From Psychrobacter sp. UBA6766 (GTDB taxonomy: Bacteria; Pseudomonadota; Gammaproteobacteria; Pseudomonadales; Moraxellaceae), in assembly GCF_002453355.1 (NCBI RefSeq), contig NZ_DKGQ01000004.1:1-64000 (forward strand): a stretch of DNA of 64,000 nt. Reading direction: 5' to 3'. Position numbers and translations under genes: made by a program. Shown here piece by piece: positions 27,096-35,318 of the stretch. A model generated the notes under the pieces. The model saw only the letters and a list, made by a program, of their open reading frames with translations. It made no database searches and had not been told where the DNA came from. Numbering within the stretch: the stretch's first letter is position 1; each line of letters opens with the position of its first letter.

Positions 27096-28568
27096 TCACT
27101 TACCAATGCAGAAGCTACCAAAAATCTTCCCTAATAAATCATCGGCGCTGAATTCACCGGTAATTTCACCCAAACTTTGCTGTGCTTGGCGTAAGCTTTC
27201 AGCGACCAACTCTCCCGCTTTAAATACTATTAGCTGCTCATGCGCCTCTACTAGCGAATCAGCGGTACGTCTCAGCGCATCAATGTGTCGCGTACGGGCG
27301 ATTAAGCTATTCTCTGGCGGATGAAAACCTACTTTAGCACATAAGATTTCCACTAAGTCATCAATCCCCGTGCCTGTTTCACATGAAACATTAACCTGCT
27401 CATAGCCACGATTTTTGATTTCTGCTTGTGAAAGAGCGGTTATTTCTTTACTGCTGTTATCGTTTAATAAATCGCTTTTATTGGCAATAATCAGTAAGCG
27501 CTTGGCTTCTGGCAACTCACCAAATAGCTGTTCAGCCAGCTGTAATGGCGTGCTGTCACTTGCAAGGTCACGAGTCACGTCATAAACCATCAGCAGCATA
27601 TCAGCCTGCGTAATCGCCGTCCGCGCACGCTCAATACCGATACGCTCGACCGTGTCTTCAGTCTCGCGCAGACCTGCAGTATCGGTTAGATGCAGCGTCA
27701 AACCGTTGAGCACGACGGTTTCTTGCAGCGTATCACGCGTTGTCCCAGCGACATCGGTCACGATAGCACGTTCTTGCCCAGCCAAGCGATTTAATAAGCT
27801 TGATTTACCGGCGTTTGGTCTACCAGCAAGGACCACATGAATGCCATCACGCAATAATTGACCTTGTTTTGCCGTTGTTAGGACTTGTTCAATTTTTGCT
27901 TGTGTCTGCTCAAGCTTATCTTGAATAACGCCATCGGATAAGAAATCAACGTCTTCTTCATCGGGAAAATCAATCGCGGCTTCAACGTGCAAGCGCAGAT
28001 GAATCAATTGCTCAAGTAACTGATTAATTTTTTGGGAAAACTCACCACTAAGCGAGCGAATTGCACTACTGGCAGCAGCGGCGCTGGTGGCATCAATCGC
28101 GTCAGCGATAGCTTCTGCTTGCACCAAATCCAATTTGTCATTCTCAAAAGCACGGTAAGAGAACTCTCCTGCGCCCGCTTGTTTTGCGCCCAATTCAAAC
28201 ACGCGTGCCAATAGCTGATTTTGTAAAATCATGCCGCCGTGACCTTGCAGCTCAATCACATCTTCGCCCGTGAACGAGTGCGGACCTTTAAAATACAGCA
28301 CCAAACCTTCATCAATGGTTGTGCCATCGGCTTGATAAAAACGACAAAAGCTGGCCAAACGCGGCGTGAAAGCAGACTTCCCCGTGAGCTGACAAGCAAT
28401 ATCGTAGGCTCGTGCACCCGACAGTCGAATAACACCGACGCCACCACGCCCAAGCGGTGTAGCAATCGCTGCGATGGTCGGAAGGCCAGATACATTAGAA
28501 TTTTTAGGTGACTCATCCAAATTACCGGCGGCTAGTACCATCTCTAAAGAATCCACAATCACTCTCAA
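27096..28568 (-). CDS. mnmE: tRNA modification GTPase MnmE (TrmE)
   Basis: With MnmG, MnmE installs the 5-carboxymethylaminomethyl group on U34 of certain tRNAs. The protein (490 residues from TTG) has the N-terminal folate-binding domain (IAAIATPLGRGGVGVIRLSG), a central helical domain and an embedded G domain with GRPNAGKSSLLN, DTAGLRE and NKSD motifs. It ends in the catalytic CIGK. The TTG at 28568 has GGAG 10 bases upstream; an ATG at 28541 is an alternative start. It follows yidC in the standard rpmH-rnpA-yidD-yidC-mnmE order. A parS-like palindrome lies at 27375-27390. Confidence 0.96.
   Translation of the reverse strand: MRVIVDSLEMVLAAGNLDESPKNSNVSGLPTIAAIATPLGRGGVGVIRLSGARAYDIACQLTGKSAFTPRLASFCRFYQADGTTIDEGLVLYFKGPHSFTGEDVIELQGHGGMILQNQLLARVFELGAKQAGAGEFSYRAFENDKLDLVQAEAIADAIDATSAAAASSAIRSLSGEFSQKINQLLEQLIHLRLHVEAAIDFPDEEDVDFLSDGVIQDKLEQTQAKIEQVLTTAKQGQLLRDGIHVVLAGRPNAGKSSLLNRLAGQERAIVTDVAGTTRDTLQETVVLNGLTLHLTDTAGLRETEDTVERIGIERARTAITQADMLLMVYDVTRDLASDSTPLQLAEQLFGELPEAKRLLIIANKSDLLNDNSSKEITALSQAEIKNRGYEQVNVSCETGTGIDDLVEILCAKVGFHPPENSLIARTRHIDALRRTADSLVEAHEQLIVFKAGELVAESLRQAQQSLGEITGEFSADDLLGKIFGSFCIGK
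27375..27390. other. parS-like palindrome 6, inside mnmE
   Basis: TGTTTCACATGAAACA matches the ParB consensus at 15 of 16 positions. On the mnmE strand it encodes VSCET, near the end of the G domain. Confidence 0.75.
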
Positions 28569-28707
28569 TAAGCAAAAACTCCATTATAGACGGCTTAGCA
28601 GGCACTGACAAAGCAAACTTCGACGAGTAGATTATTAAAACCCTAAAGTATGGTTATATATCTATTTTCCTCACTTATTAAGGTAAGACAAAGCCACTCT
28701 TTAGCAC

Positions 28708-28740
28708 ATAAAAAACCACCGCTGCAGCGATGGTTTTTTG
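28708..28740 (-). terminator. Terminator after yidC
   Basis: AACCA and TGGTT enclose the inner palindrome CGCTGCAGCG, with A- and T-runs on either side. It lies 31 bases past the yidC stop and before mnmE, so mnmE probably has its own promoter or depends on read-through. Confidence 0.8.
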
Positions 28741-28770
28741 TTAATTTAAGCGTTTCACTTTCAGCGTAAC

Positions 28771-30453
28771 TTAGTCCAAAACTTTAACCGTACGACGTTT
28801 TTGTTCTTCTTCTACTTTGCGGTTGATAATGTACTGCTGGGTCATACTGAACAAGTTGTTTACGGTCCAGTATAGTACCAAACCTGCTGGGAAGAACAAC
28901 ATGAAGGCGGTGAAGATAATTGGTAAGAATTTCATCACTTTTGCTTGCATGGGATCAGCGGGCTGCGGGTTTAATTGCTGCTGGGTAAACATCGATGCAC
29001 CCATCAGAAGCGGTAAAATAAACCATGGATCCATTGCGGATAAATCGCGAATCCATAATATCCAAGGCGCATGACGCAGCTCAACACTTTCAACCAATAC
29101 CCAATATAACGCTAAGAAAATCGGCATTTGCATCAGAATAGGCAAGCAACCCGCCATCGGATTGACTTTCTCTTCTTTATAGATCGCCATCATTTCTTGC
29201 GACATTTTCATCCGATCGTCACCGTGCTCTTCTTTGAGCGCCGCAAGTCTTGGAGCAATAGCACGCATCTTCGCCATTGAGTAGTAGCTTTTATTCGATA
29301 CCCACATCAAAGCGATTTTAACGAGAAGCGTCAACAAAATAATTGACCAACCCCAGTTGCCGATGACTTTATGAATACCATCCAAAATCGCAAATAATAT
29401 CTTAGATATTGGCCATAACAGCCCATAGTCGACGGTTTGATTCAATCCTACCGCCACTTCTTTTAGCTCAGACTGAACCTTTGGACCAGCGTATAAAGTC
29501 GCATTTAACGTTATCTGTTTATTTGGCGCCACATTGACTGGTTGACTATTAAAACCGATAAAGTAGTCATTACCCGTTTCACGGCTAAAGAACTTACCAG
29601 TAAAGTTTTCCGGCGTCCAAGCAGAAACAAAGTAATGCTGTACAATGCCAACCCAACCTTTATCACTGGTTGTGGTCAACTCACCATCGTTAAATTTGCC
29701 AAACTTTAACTTATTGTAAGGATCTTCTGGTGTTCCCCAAGCACCGCCCAAGTAAGTCGCCATACTGAGCGCGCCTTTATCAGACATTCCAGGATCTTTA
29801 CTGTCATCACGCTTTAACTGCGCAAACATTTGACCCTGCCAAGGATTGGCAGAAGCGTTTTGAATCTGATAGCTAACATCAATCGGATATTCGTCATGAG
29901 TAAAGGTAAAGGTCTTAGTAACTGTGACGCCATCTTTTTGATAGGTAAGCGGCACTGATAACGTTTGCTGACCTTTTTCCATCACATAATTGTTCGCAGT
30001 ATGACTGTAGTTGGCGCGTCCTTCAGCAGTATCAATACCGTTTGGACCAATCAAACCAGACTGCGCCACATAAACGCGATTGCTGTTATTTTCTAACAAG
30101 ACAAAAGGCTTATCGCTATCGAGCGTGGCATCATACTGCTTTAGCGCAGCATAAACGATATCACCACCTTCTGGATTGATTTTGATGTCATAGCGATCGG
30201 TAGTGACCGTGATTAGACCTGTGTTTTCAGCAGGTGTCGCTGTCACAGCGTCCGCCTCGACCGGTAGCGCTTGTGCTGGAATATCGCCTGCTGCGCCAGT
30301 CGTAGAAGGAATATCAACTCCTGACGATGTTGCAGTTTTTGGTACCGCGTCTACAGCTGGCGCATCGGCATAATCATCTCGCCATGCCAAAATCAGCAGA
30401 TAAGCGGTGATTAGCATCGCAATGATGATCATCACCCGAAATATCTTTTGCAT
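28771..30453 (-). CDS. yidC: Membrane protein insertase YidC
   Basis: The 560-residue Oxa1-family protein inserts and folds inner-membrane proteins with or without SecYEG. It has an N-terminal membrane anchor (about 5-22), a large periplasmic P1 domain (about 60-340) typical of Gram-negative YidC, and five C-terminal membrane helices containing the conserved NPMAGCLPILMQMPIFLALYWVL region. AGGAAAGG precedes the start. A Thr/Ala/Pro-rich linker occupies about 28-75. Confidence 0.97.
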   Translation of the reverse strand: MQKIFRVMIIIAMLITAYLLILAWRDDYADAPAVDAVPKTATSSGVDIPSTTGAAGDIPAQALPVEADAVTATPAENTGLITVTTDRYDIKINPEGGDIVYAALKQYDATLDSDKPFVLLENNSNRVYVAQSGLIGPNGIDTAEGRANYSHTANNYVMEKGQQTLSVPLTYQKDGVTVTKTFTFTHDEYPIDVSYQIQNASANPWQGQMFAQLKRDDSKDPGMSDKGALSMATYLGGAWGTPEDPYNKLKFGKFNDGELTTTSDKGWVGIVQHYFVSAWTPENFTGKFFSRETGNDYFIGFNSQPVNVAPNKQITLNATLYAGPKVQSELKEVAVGLNQTVDYGLLWPISKILFAILDGIHKVIGNWGWSIILLTLLVKIALMWVSNKSYYSMAKMRAIAPRLAALKEEHGDDRMKMSQEMMAIYKEEKVNPMAGCLPILMQMPIFLALYWVLVESVELRHAPWILWIRDLSAMDPWFILPLLMGASMFTQQQLNPQPADPMQAKVMKFLPIIFTAFMLFFPAGLVLYWTVNNLFSMTQQYIINRKVEEEQKRRTVKVLD

Positions 30454-30608
30454 AAACCTTTCCTAGATTAAAAAATTAGGGAATGAAAAATCAGGCATGT
30501 GTTATGACCACACTTAATATTGACCCATATTATTAACGGTAATATCAGCAGTCAATCACATAAAATGTTCATCATTTTACTAAAAAACCACTCTAAATGA
30601 TACAAGCG

Positions 30609-30628
30609 TGTGGATAACTTGTGGGTAA
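30609..30628. other. DnaA box pair between yidC and yidD
   Basis: TGTGGATAA (perfect, minus orientation) lies at 30609-30617 and TGTGGGTAA (one mismatch) at 30620-30628, in the 214-base gap between yidC and yidD. The gap has no ORF. Confidence 0.65.
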
Positions 30629-30667
30629 CTCAATAGATATCCATAACTGCTCAGACGATAATAACGT

Positions 30668-31042
30668 TTATATCGATTTCATCAGATGATTTAAACGCGC
30701 CACATAGCTCTTGGTATCTTTATAGACAGTCAAACCTTGATGTCCGACATGAGCTTGTGCAACCGACGCTACATATTGATAGCGATAAGACGATAAAGGT
30801 AGCGGCACAAAATCAATACCATGACCACCTAATGGATGACAGCGACCCATACGTTTTAATAACAGCCAGCTGCCCGACCAAACCCCATGCCACACTAAAG
30901 CTTGTTTGCCATAGTTTGAGCAGGTTGGATAATAACGACAGCGAGCAGGTAATATAGGACTTATCATTCTTTGATAAAAAATAATAAATAGATAAATTAT
31001 TTTATATAAATATTTATTTATATTCTTCATAGTTAAATTCAT
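30668..31042 (-). CDS. yidD: Membrane protein insertion efficiency factor YidD
   Basis: The 124-residue protein has the YidD signature: an N-terminal amphipathic helix, then YQRMISPILPARCRYYPTCSNYGKQAL and the GRCHPLGGHGIDFVPLP segment. YidD helps YidC-dependent insertion at the inner membrane. It lies between rnpA and yidC as usual. The first 25 codons are strikingly AT-rich (Asn/Ile/Tyr/Lys/Phe) compared with the rest. The C-terminal tail beyond the core is about 35 residues. Confidence 0.93.
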   Translation of the reverse strand: MNLTMKNINKYLYKIIYLFIIFYQRMISPILPARCRYYPTCSNYGKQALVWHGVWSGSWLLLKRMGRCHPLGGHGIDFVPLPLSSYRYQYVASVAQAHVGHQGLTVYKDTKSYVARLNHLMKSI

Positions 31043-31073
31043 TTTATTTTTTCTATATCATTAGAAATTAATT

Positions 31074-31445
31074 CTATCTTATTTCTATTTTTTTAAATAT
31101 GTTATTTATTTCTATTATTAAATCTTTATTACTTAAATCTTTGGTAGATTTTTTAACAATAAAAACAATATCTTTATTTTGTAAATAAATAGCCTTTACG
31201 CGAAACTGCTCACGTATATGACGTTTGATTAAATTTCGCGCGACAGCAGTCGGCACTTTGCGTTTGGTAATGGCCATACCGATTCTTGGCTGATCATGAG
31301 TATTAGTACGTACAAACGCCATTAGATGGCTTTGATGGAGCTTTCGCTCAGGCGCGTCAAATACCTCACGAAAGGACGAAGGTGTGAGCAGACGCTGTGC
31401 TTTGGTAAAGCGGGCGTTAGGGGACGCTGAAACGGTATTGGACAT
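31074..31445 (-). CDS. rnpA: Ribonuclease P protein component
   Basis: RnpA helps the RNase P RNA cleave tRNA 5' leaders. The start at 31445 gives 123 residues beginning MSNTVSASPNARFTKAQRLLTPSSFREVF. The core has GMAITKRKVPTAVARNLIKRHIREQFR, the RNR motif variant of the family. A longer frame upstream (to 31613) overlaps a terminator and is not supported. The last 45 codons are very AT-rich (KDIVFIVKKSTKDLSNKDL), continuing into the start of yidD. Confidence 0.93.
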   Translation of the reverse strand: MSNTVSASPNARFTKAQRLLTPSSFREVFDAPERKLHQSHLMAFVRTNTHDQPRIGMAITKRKVPTAVARNLIKRHIREQFRVKAIYLQNKDIVFIVKKSTKDLSNKDLIIEINNIFKKIEIR

Positions 31446-31518
31446 AGTACAACCTAGTATAAGAGCTAATGACATTAGCAGAGATAATAGCGTAGAAATA
31501 ACAACAAAGTATAGAGAC

Positions 31519-31545
31519 AAAAAAAGCGCCGATATGGGCGCTTTT
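31519..31545 (-). terminator. Terminator/attenuator between rpmH and rnpA
   Basis: AGCGCC pairs with GGCGCT around a short loop and is followed on the minus strand by a T-run. It stands between rpmH and the rnpA start and would lower rnpA expression relative to rpmH. Confidence 0.75.
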
Positions 31546-31650
31546 AATATATGGCTAAGTGTCAGTTGTGATGATTGACGATCGCAATCTATAAAATAAT
31601 AGAAACACAACAAGCACTATTAGCCATGCTTATCGCAATCTACTGATTAA

Positions 31651-31785
31651 CTATACAGTAAGGCGATGACGTCCTTTAGCGCGGCGACGAGCTAAGACTT
31701 GGCGGCCTTTTTTAGTTGCCATACGTGCACGGAAACCGTGAGTACGTTTACGCTTGATCACGCTTGGTTGGAATGTACGTTTCAT
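31651..31785 (-). CDS. rpmH: 50S ribosomal protein L34
   Basis: This 44-residue ORF, translated by hand, starts MKRTFQPSVIKRKRTHGFRA and ends HRLTV. It has the L34 sequence throughout, including the Arg/Lys-rich GRQVLARRRAKGR stretch. L34 is a small core protein of the large ribosomal subunit. It heads the rpmH-rnpA-yidD-yidC set and faces dnaA across the origin region, as in most bacteria. Confidence 0.97.
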   Translation of the reverse strand: MKRTFQPSVIKRKRTHGFRARMATKKGRQVLARRRAKGRHRLTV

Positions 31786-32432
31786 AACTCACCTATCAAA
31801 ATAATGGACTAAATTCGTAATAGCGAAGGATTATACCACCGCATAGTATTTTGGTCAACGAACTAATTAAATCTGTTTCCATACAAATGTGTTTATAACA
31901 AAGGAAGTATTTTTAATTTAACTATGATGAGTTGGTTTCGATTAAGAGCGCTTGGTTAAGTAAATTCAAATTGATAAACCAGCATTATCTGTATAGAAAA
32001 CCTATTTTAATAATCAATTTTTAAAACTTATCCACAGTTTACAGCGAACTCTATAATAACTAACTATTAATATATATAAGTATTGTTGTTATTGGGAGCC
32101 ATATTATCTGTGGTTAACTTTGTTTTTTTATTTATTATCAAAAAGATAGACTATGGGTAAGGCTGTGGATAACCTGTGGGTGAAATAGGGATAACTCGTA
32201 CAATGAACTTATCCACAAAACTATCCACAAACTTATCCACAAAAAACAAGGTGTTATCCACAGGTGGTTTGTGTTAGATTAGCCCCCTACTTGATGTATG
32301 GTTTTAAGTGATGTGATTATAGGACACCCTCTTAAGAAAGGAGTTGTTCTATAGTTTATAATTAATAGATTCTCACAATAAAAATGGCGTCCTTTTGACC
32401 AATTATTTTGGACTATGGAGTTAGTACTTTTC
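31786..32432. other. oriC: Chromosomal replication origin (oriC) region between rpmH and dnaA
   Basis: This 647-base AT-rich region contains no ORF. Perfect DnaA boxes lie at 32028-32036 (+), 32164-32172 (-), 32209-32217 (+), 32233-32241 (+) and 32254-32262 (+). Near-matches lie at 32109-32117 (TGTGGTTAA) and 32221-32229 (CTATCCACA). The four boxes closest to dnaA are within about 100 bases. The AT-rich stretch 32040-32160 lies among them and could be the unwinding element; 32310-32400 is another. Divergent rpmH/dnaA promoters must also lie here; a TATAAT at 32357-32362 is a possible -10 for dnaA without a clear -35. Confidence 0.88.
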
Positions 32433-33878
32433 ATGATTGATACAGCAACTATTTGGGACAAGTGCCTAAACGACTTACGTTATCACGTCAAAGACAACGT
32501 CTTTACGATGTGGTTAAGACCGTTATCTGCTCATCAAGAAGCCAATAGCTTAATTATTCTCGCTCCTAACGATTACTTTGTAAGCTATATCAAAAAGAAT
32601 CATTTACAGGACATCCAGCAGTTAGTTGCGAAACATAGCCAAGGTGGTATCGAAGACGTTATTGTTCGTGTTGATAATGCTGGTCGTGATACGGTTGATA
32701 GTAGTCAGTCGCAGTCAGGTAGTTTATTTGAAGAAGATTTGCCCTCCCCTACCCCTGCAGATCACAACTTTCAAACCACACATAGTAATATTGTTAGAGC
32801 GGATATTGATACCAATATGCGTCATGCAGAACTAATCGAGTCTGCCGATGCCAAATCATTAAGCTATCTAAACCCTGATTTTACCTTTGAGACCTTCGTC
32901 ACTGGTAAGTCCAACAACTTGGCTTACAAGGCCTGTTACGAGCTTGGAAAACGCCAATCAAAAAATCGGCACAATCCTTTATTTATATACGGACCTTCTG
33001 GTTTAGGAAAAACGCATTTAATGCATTCGGTAGCGCATCGCTATTTAAAAAATAATCTAAGTTTTTATTATTTCACTTCCGAAAAATTTATTAATCAATT
33101 AGTTTATTCATTAAGAAATAATAAAATAGAAGATTTTAAAAAGAAAATAAAAAAAGTAGATTTATTAATTGTAGATGATATTCATGTATTAGCTGGTAAA
33201 ACAAAAAGTAGTAATGAGTTTTTAACCTTATTTGCCGACTTTACCAGCGGTGATAAGCAACTGATTTTGGCATCAGATCGTCATCCATCACAAATGACGG
33301 AGTTTGACGAGCGTTTCAGGTCGCGCTTTTCTTGGGGTTTGACGGTTGCAGTAGATCCACCTGAGATTGACACTCGAGTACAAATTTTACAAAGAAAAGC
33401 GGCATCGTACGGCATGAGCCTGCCTAAAGAATGTGCCCTATTCATTGCCCAAAACGTGGTTTCTAATGTTAGGCGATTAGAAGGTGCTCTCAATCAGGTG
33501 TTTGCCAATGCCAACTTGACGGGCGCGCCCATTACACTTGAGATGGTGCAATACGCCTTAAAAGATATCGTTGCGATGCGCGTGCAAGCGGTAAATATGG
33601 ATAATATTCGTAAAGTGGTCGCCGAATACTACGATGTAAGCGTAAAAGATATCATGGGCCGTAAACGTACGCGCAGCATCGCCAGACCACGGCAAATAGC
33701 GATGGCGTTATCACGCGAACTAACAAGTGACAGCTTTCCTGAAATTGGTCAGTCATTTGGTGGACGCGACCATACGACAGTGATGCATGCTTGTGATAAG
33801 GTCAATGAGCTACGTGCCGCTGATCCCGCGTTTGATAAAGACTACAAGACGCTCGCTTTGATGTTGCAAGCGGGTTAA
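32433..33878 (+). CDS. dnaA: Chromosomal replication initiator protein DnaA
   Basis: DnaA binds TTATCCACA boxes, oligomerises with ATP and opens the origin. The preferred ATG at 32433 (MIDTATIWDKCL) has GGAG 12 bases upstream; another ATG lies at 32415. The 481 residues comprise domain I (1-85), a variable linker (about 90-145), the AAA+ domain with Walker A GPSGLGKTH (from residue 187) and Walker B LLIVDDIH, and domain IV with the box-binding signature FPEIGQSFGGRDHTTVMHA. The stretch 33040-33235 uses nearly only A/T-ending codons, unlike the rest of the gene. Confidence 0.97.
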   Translation: MIDTATIWDKCLNDLRYHVKDNVFTMWLRPLSAHQEANSLIILAPNDYFVSYIKKNHLQDIQQLVAKHSQGGIEDVIVRVDNAGRDTVDSSQSQSGSLFEEDLPSPTPADHNFQTTHSNIVRADIDTNMRHAELIESADAKSLSYLNPDFTFETFVTGKSNNLAYKACYELGKRQSKNRHNPLFIYGPSGLGKTHLMHSVAHRYLKNNLSFYYFTSEKFINQLVYSLRNNKIEDFKKKIKKVDLLIVDDIHVLAGKTKSSNEFLTLFADFTSGDKQLILASDRHPSQMTEFDERFRSRFSWGLTVAVDPPEIDTRVQILQRKAASYGMSLPKECALFIAQNVVSNVRRLEGALNQVFANANLTGAPITLEMVQYALKDIVAMRVQAVNMDNIRKVVAEYYDVSVKDIMGRKRTRSIARPRQIAMALSRELTSDSFPEIGQSFGGRDHTTVMHACDKVNELRAADPAFDKDYKTLALMLQAG

Positions 33879-34068
33879 AAGCTTGCGGTATCACAATGTT
33901 GTCACGAGTCGATATGGTTTATAATATTTTAATGATTAGTGGACAGAAGCTGTATGGATTATCATCAGTAGACAAGGTATTATTAAGCCATTATTTTAAA
34001 ACCCTATGAATTAAAAACGTATAAAAATTCTTTTAATAAGAGCAACTAATAAACAAGAGTAACTAAGC

Positions 34069-35244
34069 ATGCAATTATCGATTAATCGAGAGTCGTTACT
34101 AAAAGCCATTAACTTGATTGCCAAGGCCGCCGATAAGCGCCACAACATGGTTATCTTGGGCAATATTAAGCTGCAATTGTCTGAGGCGGCGCTTATTTTA
34201 ACTGCCTCTGATTTAGAAGTAGAGCTGACATCGACGTTAAAATTGCCTGCTGGTGCTTGTATCGAAGCAGGTACAACGACGTTACCTGCCACAAAGCTCA
34301 GAGATATCTGTAAATCATTGCCCACGCAAGCGCAAGTTAATCTTACCACTCAAGAAAATGAGCGCTGCCTGCTGACCAGTGGTAAAAGTCGTTTTACTTT
34401 AGGTACATTACCAAGCGAAGACTATCCAAGTCTTGGTAATCCTGAAAATATCACACCTTTGACCATCAGTCGTAGCCGTTTGACCGATTTGATTCATAAA
34501 ACTCAGTTTGCAATGGCTATCCAAGATGTGCGCTATTATTTGACCGGTATGCTATTTGATGTGTCACAGCAGCAACTGACTACGGTTGCGACTGACGGCC
34601 ATAGATTGGCGTTAGCGCGTAGTGTTATTGATGTCAGTAGCGACTTAAATATGCAAGCGATTTTGCCGCGTAAAGCGGTGATTGAGCTTGAGCGCTTGGC
34701 TTCTGAGCTGGGCAAAATGCTTGGTGATAAAGACAATGCAGTTACCCTAAGCTTTGGTCGTGAATTCTTACAAGTAAGCTTACCCTTTGGTGATGTGGAT
34801 AGTACAGGGCAGGTGAGTGATGATTTAATGGTGACCTTTACCGCGCGTCTTATCGATGGTAAATTCCCTGATTATCGTCGCGTCATGCCAAGCAATACCG
34901 ATAAATTGGCACTATTTAATCAAGAAAAAATGACTGATGTGCTGCGCCGTGTAGCGATTTTAAGTAATGAGAAATCTCGCGGTGTGGTGTTTAATTTTGC
35001 CAGTGATGGTATGGTAGAAGTTCGTGCTAATAATGCTGAGCAAGACGAGGCAGTCGAGATGATTCAAGCAAAGTATCAAGGCGAGCCGATGGAGTTGTCA
35101 TTTAATGCGGCGTATCTGCAAGATGTCTTGGGCGTGATCCAAGGTGATTTGCAAATGCATATGAGCCAATCCAATGCTTCGGTACTGGTCAATCAGCTCA
35201 ATGATGACTTCCATCAATATGTCATTATGCCCATGCGTATATAA
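34069..35244 (+). CDS. dnaN: DNA polymerase III beta subunit (sliding clamp)
   Basis: The 391-residue beta clamp encircles DNA and tethers polymerase III. It starts MQLSINRESLLKAINLIAKAADKR and has three clamp domains; the C-terminus PMRI matches the family's PMR(L/I) end. It is about 25 residues longer than the E. coli protein. It lies 190 bases after dnaA, a gap without ORF, and upstream of recF. Confidence 0.97.
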   Translation: MQLSINRESLLKAINLIAKAADKRHNMVILGNIKLQLSEAALILTASDLEVELTSTLKLPAGACIEAGTTTLPATKLRDICKSLPTQAQVNLTTQENERCLLTSGKSRFTLGTLPSEDYPSLGNPENITPLTISRSRLTDLIHKTQFAMAIQDVRYYLTGMLFDVSQQQLTTVATDGHRLALARSVIDVSSDLNMQAILPRKAVIELERLASELGKMLGDKDNAVTLSFGREFLQVSLPFGDVDSTGQVSDDLMVTFTARLIDGKFPDYRRVMPSNTDKLALFNQEKMTDVLRRVAILSNEKSRGVVFNFASDGMVEVRANNAEQDEAVEMIQAKYQGEPMELSFNAAYLQDVLGVIQGDLQMHMSQSNASVLVNQLNDDFHQYVIMPMRI

Positions 35245-35318
35245 TTTGGTGACCTTATGAAAAATAACAAACTTTTGCTTGTTGAATAATGAGCGTAATA
35301 TAGGCGGCTGTCACCATT

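Noticed and set aside
31446..31613. N-terminal extension of RnpA by 56 residues with a hydrophobic stretch
   Set aside because: It overlaps a rho-independent terminator, and the RnpA family starts near the ATG at 31445.
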